Source: Bacillota bacterium (lineage in GTDB: Bacteria; Bacillota; Clostridia; Christensenellales; SZUA-584). Taken from it: a DNA stretch of 56,826 nt. Within the stretch, counting starts at the first letter, position 1, and each line of letters starts with the position of its first letter. The notes beneath the pieces are model-generated. The model was not told the origin of the DNA. It did no database searches and saw nothing but the letters and a program-made list of their open reading frames with translations. The position numbers and the translations under genes are program-made. Below are positions 8,340 through 16,565 of the stretch, piece after piece. The stretch is taken from NCBI GenBank assembly GCA_023416745.1, contig JAEZHF010000026.1, forward strand, positions 1-56,826, given 5' to 3'.

Positions 8340-9017
8340 ATGAATGAAGTGCGTTTGCTGATTATCGATCCGGATTCAGAAACCAGAGGGCTTGTTAAAT
8401 CACATGCCGGGTTGGAGGGTTTCATCACAGATGAAGCTTCCAATGGAATTGCTGCGCTTAAAATGTTCCGCCGCAACGATTACAGTATCGTTATTATGGA
8501 AACGCGCCTGCCCGAGCTGGACGCATGGCACGTTTGCCGTCAGGTCAGAAAGGCTTCCGAACTGCCGATTATCATGCTGTCAGCGAATAAAAACGAAGAT
8601 GAGACGCTATCCTTCTTCGATATCGGCATCGATGATTTCGTATACAAGCCCTTTTCCCACAAGGAGTTGATGGCTCGCATTCATGTAATGCTGCGTCACA
8701 GCCTGCACAACACAGATTATACACCGCGCCGCATCATATACGACGGGCTCTGTATCGATACGATATCCCGTATGGTTTACAAGGACAGCGAGACGGTTAC
8801 GCTGACCCCGCGTGAATACAACCTGCTGTTATATCTGGCGCAAAACCCCAACCGCGCACTGTCACGCGAGGTTATACTGAGCGCAGTTTGGGGCGAGGAT
8901 TTTTTCGGCACCGACCGCACGGTAGACACGCATATCAAATCCCTACGCGAGAGCATACGCCCCTATCACAAATACATTGAGACGGTATGGGGCTATGGCT
9001 ATATGTTTCGGACATAA
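8340..9017 (+). CDS. OmpR/PhoB-family response regulator with atypical receiver
   Basis: This 225-residue protein has an N-terminal receiver (1-115) and a C-terminal winged-helix DNA-binding domain (about 130-225: LTPREYNLLLYLAQNPNRALSRE, then RTVDTHIKSLR and the closing VWGYGYMF). The receiver is not canonical. The phosphoacceptor position reads VIMETRLPE with Glu54 in place of Asp, and the metal-binding acidic pair reads Asp10-Pro11 in place of two acidic residues. Ser81 and Lys103 are kept. No histidine kinase is adjacent. The protein probably acts without ordinary phosphorylation, perhaps constitutively, since Glu can mimic phospho-Asp. It is divergent from the hydrogenase operon, but regulation of that operon by it is only a guess. 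Confidence 0.85.
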   Translation: MNEVRLLIIDPDSETRGLVKSHAGLEGFITDEASNGIAALKMFRRNDYSIVIMETRLPELDAWHVCRQVRKASELPIIMLSANKNEDETLSFFDIGIDDFVYKPFSHKELMARIHVMLRHSLHNTDYTPRRIIYDGLCIDTISRMVYKDSETVTLTPREYNLLLYLAQNPNRALSREVILSAVWGEDFFGTDRTVDTHIKSLRESIRPYHKYIETVWGYGYMFRT

Positions 9018-9043
9018 AGCAGAGTTGTACTCACATATCCCAA

Positions 9044-9069
9044 CGAAAACCGCCTCCGGAAGGAAGCGG
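9044..9069 (-). terminator. Terminator after the interrupted aldolase gene
   Basis: On the minus strand CCGCTTCC pairs with GGAGGCGG over a 4-base loop and is followed by TTTTCG. It is 16 bases past the aldolase stop. Confidence 0.65.
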
Positions 9070-9084
9070 CTGATATTAAGCGTT

Positions 9085-9924
9085 TCATACCCTGCCCTGG
9101 CTGCCAAACACGATGAGCTTCTTCTTGACCTCCTCGCGCATAGCGTCCTCTGTCGCCATGAGTATATCCGAAAAATATCCCAGCTCCAGATTGTCAGTGA
9201 TCGCCCGCTTTGCAGCCAGAATGATGTCCGTATACACGTTGATCTTGCAGATACCGCCCGCTATTGTAGCGCGGAAGTCGTCGTCGCAGAGCCCGGAACC
9301 GCCGTGCAGCACCAGCGGCACGTCCACCCGCTGCCGTATGGCCGCCAGCCGTTTCAGATCGAGACGGGGCTTGCTGGCATACACGCCGTGCACCGTTCCG
9401 ATGGAAACCGCCAGAAAGTCCGCGGCTGTCAGCTCTACAAAAGAGGAGGCCATGTCCAGGTCGGTGTAGATGTTCTCGTCCACGTAGCTGCCGCCGTCCG
9501 ACAGACCGCCCACGCAGCCCAGCTCGCACTCCAGCCCCGCGCCCATCGCGTGCGCTACCCGCGCGATTTCGGTGGAATTGCGCACGTTCTCCTCATACGT
9601 CGCCCGCAACCCGTCATACATCACAGAACCGAAGCCGCAGCGCAGTGCGCGCATTACCGTGTCGAAGCAATAGGAATGGTCTAAATGGACGGCGACGGGC
9701 ACCTTGGCGCTTTGCGCCGCCTGCAGCAGCATGGGCGCGATCGTTTCGAATCCCGCATATGGCGGCAACTCATCCGCCGTGCCGATGACCACCGGTGCGC
9801 TCAGTTCCCCCGCCACGTCTACACAGGCGCGAATCATTTCCTAATTGTGTGCATTGAAATAGACGATGCCATACCGCCTCTGCTAGGCGACAACGAGCAG
9901 CTCTTTCATCGTGTATAAAGCCAT
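9085..9924 (-). pseudogene. Class II ketose-bisphosphate aldolase interrupted by two in-frame TAG codons
   Basis: From the ATG at 9924 (AAGGAG 7 bases upstream) the frame would encode 279 residues, the normal length for class II fructose/tagatose-bisphosphate aldolases. It starts MALYTMKELLVVA, then has TAG (codon 14), QRRYGIVYFNAHN, TAG (codon 28, where the family commonly has Leu), then EMIRACVDVAGE. After that the frame is open and carries family motifs: HLDHSYCFD, SVMYDG, CELGCVGG, GTVHGVY, LHGGSGL and KINVYTD. Both stops are one base from a sense codon. An internal ATG at 9837 would give 250 residues but lacks the first strand and helix of the barrel and has no ribosome-binding site. It is best called a recently inactivated gene. 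Amber suppression is less likely, since several intact genes here end in TAG. Confidence 0.75.
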
Positions 9925-9989
9925 TCGTCTCTCCTTGAAGTAAAATATTGAGCAGCTTAATTGCTGTTGCTGTCGTCGATAATATTTGG

Positions 9990-11015
9990 CTATACCCGCT
10001 CGGCGATATCCAGTATCAGCCGCTCGGTCTCCTCCCAACCCAAGCACGGGTCAGTGATGGAGCAGCCAGGTGCGCCGCCGATATCCTGCCGCCCTGGCAG
10101 CAGATAGCTTTCGATCATCAGCCCCTTCACTATGCGGGTGAGCGTGCTGTCGTAGCGGCGGCTGTACAAGACTTCGCGCGCGATTCGCGGCTGCTCCTCA
10201 AAGCGCTTCTGCGAGTTGGCGTGGTTGGTATCCACCACGATAGCAGGGTTTTTCAGGCCCATTTCGATATATGCCTCCGCCAGGCCGATCAGATTTTCAT
10301 AATGGTAGTTGGGGATGCACTGCCCGCCCGAGTCCACCGCACCGCGCAGTACGGCGTGGGCATGCGGGTTGCCTGGCGTCTCCACCTCCCAACCGCTGTA
10401 GATAAAACGGTGCGGCAGCTGTGCCGCGTATATCGCGTTCAGCATCACCGATATGTCGCCGCCAGTGGGGTTCTTCATGCCCACCGGCGCATCGATACCA
10501 CTGGCGGTCAGACGGTGCAGTTGGTTCTCCACCGAACGAGCGCCCACCGCATGGTAACCCAGAACATCCGACAGGTAAGCGAAATTCTCCGGATACAGCA
10601 TTTCGTCCGCTGCGGGCAGACCGTACTCCGCCAGCGCACGGATGTGCAGCCGCCGGATCGCAATGATGCCGGTGCTCAAATCCGCGGCTTTCTCCGGATT
10701 GGGCTGGTGCGCCATACCTTTGTAGCCTTCGCCCGTTGTGCGCGGTTTGTTGGTATAAATGCGCGGTACCAGCACCAAAGTATCCTTCACACGCGCCTGA
10801 ACATGCGCCAGACGGCTCAGATACTCCATGACCGGCGCCTCGCTATCCGCGGAACAGGGACCGATCACAAGCATGAACCGGCTGTCCGTTCCGCTGAAAA
10901 TGGCGCACAGCTCGTCATCGCGGCGCCGTTTGATACGGGCCAGCTCTTCAGGCAGCGGCAGCTCCTGTTTGATCTCTTCCGCCGTCGGTATTTTCTTTAT
11001 CTTGTTGAATGCCAT
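9990..11015 (-). CDS. aroF: 3-deoxy-7-phosphoheptulonate (DAHP) synthase, type I
   Basis: This enzyme of about 341 residues condenses phosphoenolpyruvate and erythrose 4-phosphate, the first step of the shikimate pathway. It has the family hallmarks: LVIGPCSADS near residue 50, VPRIYTNKPRTTGEGYKG (the KPRTT phosphate site), PVGMKNPTGGD, VDTNHANSQK and the C-terminal SITDPCLGW. It belongs to the long AroF/G/H type with an N-terminal extension, the part used for feedback control in relatives. The ATG at 11015 (MAFNKIKKIP) fits family length; an upstream in-frame ATG at 11117 would run into the promoter of the divergent gene. The ribosome-binding site is weak (GGAG 12 bases away). It stands alone, with the interrupted aldolase gene downstream. 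Confidence 0.92.
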   Translation of the reverse strand: MAFNKIKKIPTAEEIKQELPLPEELARIKRRRDDELCAIFSGTDSRFMLVIGPCSADSEAPVMEYLSRLAHVQARVKDTLVLVPRIYTNKPRTTGEGYKGMAHQPNPEKAADLSTGIIAIRRLHIRALAEYGLPAADEMLYPENFAYLSDVLGYHAVGARSVENQLHRLTASGIDAPVGMKNPTGGDISVMLNAIYAAQLPHRFIYSGWEVETPGNPHAHAVLRGAVDSGGQCIPNYHYENLIGLAEAYIEMGLKNPAIVVDTNHANSQKRFEEQPRIAREVLYSRRYDSTLTRIVKGLMIESYLLPGRQDIGGAPGCSITDPCLGWEETERLILDIAERV

Positions 11016-11143
11016 ACTGCCATAAAGCTCCTTGTCCTGTTTGCCGACATTATACCATCGCACCCTTGGTAAAACCACCCCATTATTTGCTGCTGTCATA
11101 CGCTTAACCAACTGCAACTATATTTATACCGAGGTGATGAGCA

Positions 11144-12208
11144 ATGAAAAAGCTGTGTATTGTGTTGGCTATCGCAGCGGCCCTGCTGTTTGCTGCCTGT
11201 TCGGCCAATGTCGCAAAGCCTGAAGGCACAGTTGAAAATGCAAGCAACAATACGCACATTGCGGACTTGTTCACCGCAAACGAAAACACACGTCTTGTCT
11301 ACCAAGGTGAAGGCAACGAATACGCTTCGTATGAAGTTTATACCGACTACACGAAAGACGGATATCTGCAGCAGCGGATTATTACCGGCGGTACGACCGT
11401 CGTGCGGGTTATCCGGATGAACAAAAATAAAGCTGAGATCGTGTTCTCCCAGGGTGAAATTTATTATCGCCAGAACATGCTGGAGATGAAAAAGAACCCA
11501 CCGGAAACACTGCTCAAAGCGCCGCTGGAAGCCGGCCATTCCTGGCTGCTTGGAGACGGGCGCATCCGCACTGTGACCGGTATTGATGTGCCGGTTGAAA
11601 CGCCTGCGGGCAGCTTTAGTACCGTCGAGGTGACCTCCGAAGGTCCGTACGGCAAAGCCATGGACTACTATGCCAAGGGAGTCGGTCTCGTCAAAACGGT
11701 GTATGTATCCGAAGGCGGGCCTGTTATCTCCGCACTGTCGCAGATAGAACGGGACGTGCCGCTGATACAGACAATCCGGTTCTGGTATCCGAACGCAGCC
11801 ACCGGTAAGCTGGGGCATATCGACAAAGAAGTGGGCTTTTTCACCAACGACATCACGCGCAAGGTGCTGGCGGAGGCCTATAAAGAAACGCCGCCCGATC
11901 CGCTGGGCAGCGTTTTCACCCCGGGCACCGAGATCAACAGCCTGTACCTCAACGACGACGGTATGGTATACATCGACCTGAACAAAGCGTTTCAGCAGGA
12001 AATGAATGCCGGAGCCGCATACGAGCAAATGATATTGCAGAGCGTCGCCAACACATTCGCGCACTATTACGGCGTGACGCGCGTGCTGCTGACGGTGGAC
12101 GGACAGCCTTACTCCTCCGGCCATATTGTCCTCCGTCCCGGCGAATATCTGACGGCTGACGACGGCGGCGGCGCTGACCCGGCCACTGCTGTACACGAAA
12201 CGGAGTAA
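11144..12208 (+). CDS. GerMN-domain lipoprotein (sporulation/germination type)
   Basis: This 354-residue protein begins with a lipoprotein signal peptide ending in LLFAACS (Cys19). A middle region of about 200 residues has no clear motif. The C-terminal third, roughly 210-340, has the GerMN layout: IRFWYPNAATGKL, then ITRKVLAEAYKETPP, the TEINSLYLNDDGMVYIDLNKAF core and VLLTVDGQP. GerM proteins sit in the outer face of the inner membrane during sporulation. GAGGTGAT lies 4 bases before the ATG. It is divergent from aroF and followed by a two-way terminator. Confidence 0.8.
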   Translation: MKKLCIVLAIAAALLFAACSANVAKPEGTVENASNNTHIADLFTANENTRLVYQGEGNEYASYEVYTDYTKDGYLQQRIITGGTTVVRVIRMNKNKAEIVFSQGEIYYRQNMLEMKKNPPETLLKAPLEAGHSWLLGDGRIRTVTGIDVPVETPAGSFSTVEVTSEGPYGKAMDYYAKGVGLVKTVYVSEGGPVISALSQIERDVPLIQTIRFWYPNAATGKLGHIDKEVGFFTNDITRKVLAEAYKETPPDPLGSVFTPGTEINSLYLNDDGMVYIDLNKAFQQEMNAGAAYEQMILQSVANTFAHYYGVTRVLLTVDGQPYSSGHIVLRPGEYLTADDGGGADPATAVHETE

Positions 12209-12210
12209 CT

Positions 12211-12258
12211 GAAAAAAACAAGGCGGTGGAAGTTCTTACATCCTGCCGCCTTCTTTTG
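12211..12258. terminator. Bidirectional terminator
   Basis: AAGGCGG (12220-12226) pairs with CCGCCTT (12246-12252). A T-rich tail follows on the plus strand, and on the minus strand a run of seven T's follows (complement of 12212-12219). It separates the converging GerMN and small lipoprotein genes. Confidence 0.75.
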
Positions 12259-12280
12259 TCATGCCGGTTGCCGCCAGCCA

Positions 12281-12739
12281 CTATTCCTTCACGATTTTAA
12301 ACTCCGCCGCTGCCGATGTCCCGCCACCCTCAAAAGAGAAAGACTTGACATAGCGGTATTGACCCTCAGGCAGCACACCGTAAGCGTCCGCCAACGATGC
12401 TTCCAGCTGTGCCATACCGCCCGGCTCTAGTATCTGCGCGATCATAATAAAAAACATCTCCTCCTTGGGCGGTACCTTGTACCACGCGTCGTCCAAATAT
12501 ACCTCCAGCGCATATTCCATACCGAAGGTACAGTCCATGTCCGCTGCGTTCACAATATTCAGCGTCATCGAAGATGTCTTCGGCGTTACTGCGGCCTCAG
12601 ACACCGTCATTAACACCTCTCCGCCAAAGTCCGCCACTTCATAGGGCGTCAGCTCCAAATCACCCTTATTCAACGAAATGCCGCAAGCCGTCAGCAACGC
12701 CAGCGCCGACAGGCCAACCAGCAGCAATAGCCTTTTCAT
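12281..12739 (-). CDS. Small lipoprotein of unknown function
   Basis: This is a 152-residue protein. The start MKRLLLLVGLSALALLTACG gives a signal peptide with lipobox LTAC (Cys19). The rest is a single probably beta-rich domain (SSMTLNIVNAADMDCTFGMEYALEVYL, then PPKEEMFFI and EGQYRYVKSFSF). The pattern resembles the immunoglobulin-like domain found in many clostridial lipoproteins near beta-lactam-sensing genes, but this is only a loose likeness. GGAGGTG lies 4 bases upstream. It follows the glutaredoxin/FTR pair on the same strand after about 95 bases. Confidence 0.75.
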   Translation of the reverse strand: MKRLLLLVGLSALALLTACGISLNKGDLELTPYEVADFGGEVLMTVSEAAVTPKTSSMTLNIVNAADMDCTFGMEYALEVYLDDAWYKVPPKEEMFFIMIAQILEPGGMAQLEASLADAYGVLPEGQYRYVKSFSFEGGGTSAAAEFKIVKE

Positions 12740-12834
12740 ATGACCACCTCCCCGCCTTTTGACGCACAGCCTGCTTAAAATGTTCCATAAGCACAATAAA
12801 GGGCGCAGCTTCTGCCGCACCCCCGCTTTGCTAA

Positions 12835-13320
12835 TCACATGAACCGCTCGAACCGCTCTGCCTTGGCCTTGCATACCGGGCAGACACGCGGCGGGTTTGT
12901 GTTCGCGCACAGATAACCGCATACGGTGCACCGGTACACCGGGTATTTCAGCGCCGCAGCCGGTACGCCGGATGATTTCTGTTTTGCCGCCTCAGCCGCT
13001 TTGCGTTCCTTACTCGGCGGCCGGCGCTCGGGCACCTGCTTGGTGGGTACGCCATCCGTCACATACAGTGCGCAAAAGCATGCGCCGTAATCGGCCAGGT
13101 CGTCGTCGCGGTACACGCACGGACAGACGATGTCCAGATTCTCCTCGGGCGGCCCCTCGACCAGCCGGCACGGGCAAATCTCCTGTCCATATCGATCGTT
13201 GTTGACCACCAGCCCTTCGGCCAAGTCTGCCACAAAGCTTTCGTCGGAATTCAGCTTGTAACCGCCCGCTGCCGCATCCTTTTTCAGCGCTTCCAGCCTT
13301 TTTTGCACGCGCTCGTCCAT
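12835..13320 (-). CDS. Ferredoxin:thioredoxin reductase catalytic chain fused to a rubredoxin-like domain
   Basis: This 161-residue protein is a fusion. Residues 1-95 are the FTR beta-type catalytic domain with all six expected cysteines (CPC at 49-51, CPC at 66-68, CFC at 81-83), which hold a [4Fe-4S] cluster beside a redox disulfide. Residues 96-125 are a charged linker. Residues 126-161 are a rubredoxin/rubrerythrin-type iron site (Cys131, 134, 147, 150). It would use ferredoxin electrons to reduce a protein disulfide, most likely the glutaredoxin-like protein encoded 3 bases upstream. No FTR variable (alpha) chain is present, as in archaeal and clostridial relatives. GGAGG overlaps the upstream stop, so the pair is one transcript. 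Confidence 0.88.
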   Translation of the reverse strand: MDERVQKRLEALKKDAAAGGYKLNSDESFVADLAEGLVVNNDRYGQEICPCRLVEGPPEENLDIVCPCVYRDDDLADYGACFCALYVTDGVPTKQVPERRPPSKERKAAEAAKQKSSGVPAAALKYPVYRCTVCGYLCANTNPPRVCPVCKAKAERFERFM

Positions 13321-13323
13321 GGG

Positions 13324-13608
13324 CTACCTCCGCGTCAGCTCGTTCAGCCTGTCCAGATCATAGCCAACAATACAGACATTGTCTACCACGATAGTGGGAA
13401 ATGAACCGGCCGGATTCGCTTTTAGTTGCTGCTGGCGGATTGCCTCAGCTTCCTCTCCGGGCTCTACTCTGTCAACATCAATATAGGCGTATTTGATATT
13501 ATTCTCATTAAAAAAAGCCTTGGCCTTTTTGCACCAGCCGCACGTGCTGAGCGCATAGATCCTGACGTCGCCGATATCCCGTCCGTCCACTTCGGTAAAA
13601 TGTGCCAT
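13324..13608 (-). CDS. Glutaredoxin-like protein (CGWC active site)
   Basis: This is a thioredoxin-fold protein of about 94 residues. VRIYALSTCGWCKKAKAFF places the redox pair at Cys23/Cys26, and the conserved cis-proline segment is GSFPTIVVDN. The remaining helix-strand order is that of a NrdH/glutaredoxin-type carrier. The ATG at 13608 gives the family-typical N-terminus; the in-frame frame extends further upstream but without a ribosome-binding site. Its coupling to the FTR gene suggests that it receives electrons from ferredoxin through FTR rather than from NADPH. Confidence 0.85.
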   Translation of the reverse strand: MAHFTEVDGRDIGDVRIYALSTCGWCKKAKAFFNENNIKYAYIDVDRVEPGEEAEAIRQQQLKANPAGSFPTIVVDNVCIVGYDLDRLNELTRR

Positions 13609-13695
13609 GCTCTTATTTGTCCTTTCCGTTATACTTGATATTATAGTAACGCCAACCGGGCTGTTTCGCAAGCACTACGCGAAATACTGTTCAAC

Positions 13696-14808
13696 TCAAG
13701 AAAAGCATGAATCCCATAAGGCTTGCATCGCCTGCGTACAGAACAGCGTATTTCCTATAATACCACTTCCGTCCGGTTGCATATCCGCACCGTTGCAAAG
13801 CACAGCTGCCGCATTTATCTTCACCGGATCGAACATGAAAACCGCCAGCGCTCCAAACGCCCGCCCGTAGTGACCGATCAGCGGCTGCGGGGCCAAATGG
13901 CTGTAATGCATGAGGTTAAGTCCCGTCCGGATGAGGCCATCATCAAACTGCAACGCGCACATCTCGTTCACGGAATTCTCCGACAATACGCGCACACCGC
14001 CCGATACACCGCCAAACATCAGCGCCTGCGTCACCGTCAGCAGATCCCGCGCGCGCATGTAGCCGTTGCCCTGTGCCGACCGGTATGCTTCGCCCACAGG
14101 CAGCGCGCACAGCCGCTTTTTGTTCTCCAAGGACCTTTTCAGCCAATCCGCATCTTCTGCACTGCCTGCCGCGTCCGGAACCGCCACTTCCAGCCCGCCC
14201 AGCGTGTCTGCGTCCAGCGTGGCGTCTTTGAGCCCCAGCGGTTCAAATATGCGCTGTTTCACCAGTTCCGCAAACCTGATGCCTGTGATGCATTCCGCCA
14301 CCGTACCCATCACACCCGAACCAAAGCTGGAGTAGTCATACCGTGTGCCCGGCTTGTCGGGCAGCCAGTTGTCAGGATCATCTCCGGGGCTGCCGGCGAC
14401 GAGCACCTCACTCAGCTTCAAAGCGGGCATATCCCCGGCCAGTATCCGGTTATAGCTGCCGCGCTCCGACAGTGTGCTGGTGTGTGTCATCAGCTGCCGC
14501 AATGTAACGGGCACTTCCGGCCAGCTTGGATTGCGCACCTTGTATCCCAGATAGCTGCTGATATCCGCGTCCAGTTCCGCTCTGCCTACGTCCACCAGCG
14601 TCATCAGCGTCATGGCCGATATATGCTTGGTGACGGACGCCATTCTGTATATCGTATCCGGCGTGGCGGGCAGCCCTCTCGCACTGTCCCGATAACCCAG
14701 CGCTCCTTCAAACACCAGTTTGCCGCCGCGCACAGCCGCCGCCGAAAGTCCCGAAGCACCGCGTTCCCCCGCCACTTTGCGCAGAGACGCCATCACCTTT
14801 TTGTGCAT
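13696..14808 (-). CDS. Serine hydrolase of the beta-lactamase/PBP4* family
   Basis: This 370-residue protein has the class C beta-lactamase/D-Ala-D-Ala-peptidase fold. The nucleophile motif is SVTK (about 58-61). The second motif reads YDYSSFGSG with Ser where the family usually has Asn (Y-x-N). The third motif is probably HYGRAFG, in place of K-T-G or H-x-G. No signal peptide is visible, so it is probably a cytoplasmic esterase or peptidase rather than a resistance enzyme. AAGGGGGG lies 6 bases upstream of the ATG, and a promoter is seen at 14837-14865. Confidence 0.85.
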   Translation of the reverse strand: MHKKVMASLRKVAGERGASGLSAAAVRGGKLVFEGALGYRDSARGLPATPDTIYRMASVTKHISAMTLMTLVDVGRAELDADISSYLGYKVRNPSWPEVPVTLRQLMTHTSTLSERGSYNRILAGDMPALKLSEVLVAGSPGDDPDNWLPDKPGTRYDYSSFGSGVMGTVAECITGIRFAELVKQRIFEPLGLKDATLDADTLGGLEVAVPDAAGSAEDADWLKRSLENKKRLCALPVGEAYRSAQGNGYMRARDLLTVTQALMFGGVSGGVRVLSENSVNEMCALQFDDGLIRTGLNLMHYSHLAPQPLIGHYGRAFGALAVFMFDPVKINAAAVLCNGADMQPDGSGIIGNTLFCTQAMQALWDSCFS

Positions 14809-14836
14809 AGTTGACCCCCCTTGCTTTCCTGTTTTT

Positions 14837-14865
14837 ATTCTAGCACAGCTTTATGACGCGCACAA
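14837..14865 (-). promoter_or_regulatory. Promoter of the serine hydrolase gene
   Basis: On the minus strand TTGTGC (14865-14860) and TAGAAT (14842-14837) are 17 bases apart, about 30 bases before the start codon. Confidence 0.6.
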
Positions 14866-15017
14866 ATGTCGCAGCATAGTTTAAGGGTCATATTCAGCGC
14901 TCGGGCATTCTTTGCATTATTTCAACGTTGCGGGGAAAAAATAACCGCAAAGCATTGCAGTATTGCTTTTTTTGGACTTGGACTGCAAGATGGACAGTTT
15001 CTGTTGAAAGGATCACA

Positions 15018-16565
15018 ATGTTCAGACTTCTGTACAAAAAGCTGCGTTTTGCCTGTGCGCGGCAGCCTCAAAAGGAGCCTTCTCCAGAGGAACAACGGCT
15101 GAAAAAGGATCTGGATAAAAACATTGATGCGATCAAGCAGACGCTGGGAGACAGCGCCGATATCAAGATGCACCATTTTTGCTTTGGTACAGCGAATACA
15201 CGGGGAACGCTGCTCTTTGTGGACGGGCTGGTGGATACTCAGACCATCACGGACACCATCATGCGCCCTTTGATGGAAACCTGCGCAAAGACCCCGACAG
15301 TGTGCGAATTGCAAAGCGCCATATTATGCTCCGGCGACGTCACGGAAACAGCTTCGCTGGACGCGCTGATCGCAGGCTGCCTCACAGGCGATACCGCCGT
15401 GATGATTGACGGAGAAGCCCGTGCGCTCATTGTCAGTACCAAAGGCTGGGAAAAGCGGGGCGTTACGGAACCCCAAAGTGAAGCGGTGGTTCGCGGCCCG
15501 CGCGAAGGATTCACGGAGAATTTCCGCACCAATACCGCGCTGATTCGCCGGCGCATCAAATCTCCGCAACTGAGAATGGACCACATGATAATTGGTCGCA
15601 AAACGCTGACCAACGTCTGTGTTGCCTATATTCAGGGCGTGGCTAACCCCACTGTTGTGGAGGAGGCGAAGAGACGGCTGGATGCGCTGAATATCGATTC
15701 GGTGCTGGACACCGGCTATTTGGAACAGTATATTGAAGATTCGCCGATGTCGATTTTCCCCACCGTTTCCTATACCGAAAAGCCGGACGTGGCTGCAGGG
15801 CGCATGCTGGAAGGGCGTATCGCCATCATTGCGGACGGCACGCCGTTCGTGCTCACCGTCCCCAAGCTGTTCATTGAGAGCTTTCAGACTTCTGAGGATT
15901 ACTATGTGCGCCCTTTGTACGCATCCATGACCCGTCTTCTCCGGTTTGTTGCATACATTATCTCGGCGTTTGCAACTTCGATTTATATTGCGCTCACCAC
16001 ATTCCATCAGGAACTGATCCCCACGACGCTGCTCAACACCATCGCGGCATCACGCGAAGGCACACCCTTCCCGGCCTTCATCGAGGCGCTGACCATGGTG
16101 TTCGCATACGAGATCCTCCGGGAAGCCGGCATACGACTGCCGCGTCCGGTCGGCTCCGCCATCAGTATCGTGGGCGCGCTGATCATGGGTGATGCGGCGG
16201 TATCCGCCGGCATCGTGGGGGCTCCCATGGTCATCACCATCGCCATCACTGCGGTGGCTGGCTTCGTGGTTCCCGAGCAGACCGAATCGGCCGCTTTCAT
16301 TCGGCTGTTCTCTATGGTTGCGGCAGCATTTTTAGGCGGATACGGTATCGCCATTGTCTTCTTGGCGATGCTCATCCATCTCGCTTCAATGAAATCCTTC
16401 GGTGTTCCTTACTTCACGGCCATCACACTCTCGCACGACCAGCAGGATATTTTCGTGCGCATGCCGCTATGGATGATGAAGCAGCGTCCTGCAGATATCG
16501 CGGACGCAGATATGACGCGTCGGCGAACCGGTATGCCTCCGCCCGGAGGTGATAACAATGTATAG
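15018..16565 (+). CDS. gerA: Spore germination protein GerA family (GerA-type A subunit)
   Basis: This protein of about 515 residues has the A-subunit layout. A soluble N-terminal half is split into two domains (GTLLFVDGLVDTQTITDTIMRPL and VVRGPREGFTENFRTNTALIRRRI are family hallmarks), and a C-terminal half of about five membrane helices starts near LRFVAYIISAFATSIYIALTTFHQELIP. It forms part of a nutrient-receptor channel in the spore inner membrane. The ATG at 15018 (MFRLLYKKL) has GAAAGG 5 bases upstream; the frame is open earlier but without a site. The stop overlaps the gerC start by 8 bases. Confidence 0.93.
   Translation: MFRLLYKKLRFACARQPQKEPSPEEQRLKKDLDKNIDAIKQTLGDSADIKMHHFCFGTANTRGTLLFVDGLVDTQTITDTIMRPLMETCAKTPTVCELQSAILCSGDVTETASLDALIAGCLTGDTAVMIDGEARALIVSTKGWEKRGVTEPQSEAVVRGPREGFTENFRTNTALIRRRIKSPQLRMDHMIIGRKTLTNVCVAYIQGVANPTVVEEAKRRLDALNIDSVLDTGYLEQYIEDSPMSIFPTVSYTEKPDVAAGRMLEGRIAIIADGTPFVLTVPKLFIESFQTSEDYYVRPLYASMTRLLRFVAYIISAFATSIYIALTTFHQELIPTTLLNTIAASREGTPFPAFIEALTMVFAYEILREAGIRLPRPVGSAISIVGALIMGDAAVSAGIVGAPMVITIAITAVAGFVVPEQTESAAFIRLFSMVAAAFLGGYGIAIVFLAMLIHLASMKSFGVPYFTAITLSHDQQDIFVRMPLWMMKQRPADIADADMTRRRTGMPPPGGDNNV

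Noticed and set aside
9838..9924. Pyrrolysine or amber-reassigned reading of the two TAG codons
   Set aside because: Several intact genes here end in TAG (for example the acyl-CoA synthetase and the glutaredoxin), so TAG is a normal stop. No pyl genes lie in the window. Kept only as a point to check.
9948..11072. A 374-codon plus-strand frame opposite aroF
   Set aside because: Shadow of the DAHP synthase gene, without a ribosome-binding site or motif.
11096..12196. A 366-codon minus-strand frame opposite the GerMN lipoprotein gene
   Set aside because: No ribosome-binding site, biased composition expected of an antisense frame, and the plus strand holds a clear lipoprotein with family motifs.
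13723..14814. A 363-codon plus-strand frame opposite the serine hydrolase gene
   Set aside because: Rich in His, Arg and Gln with no motif; an antisense shadow of a real gene.
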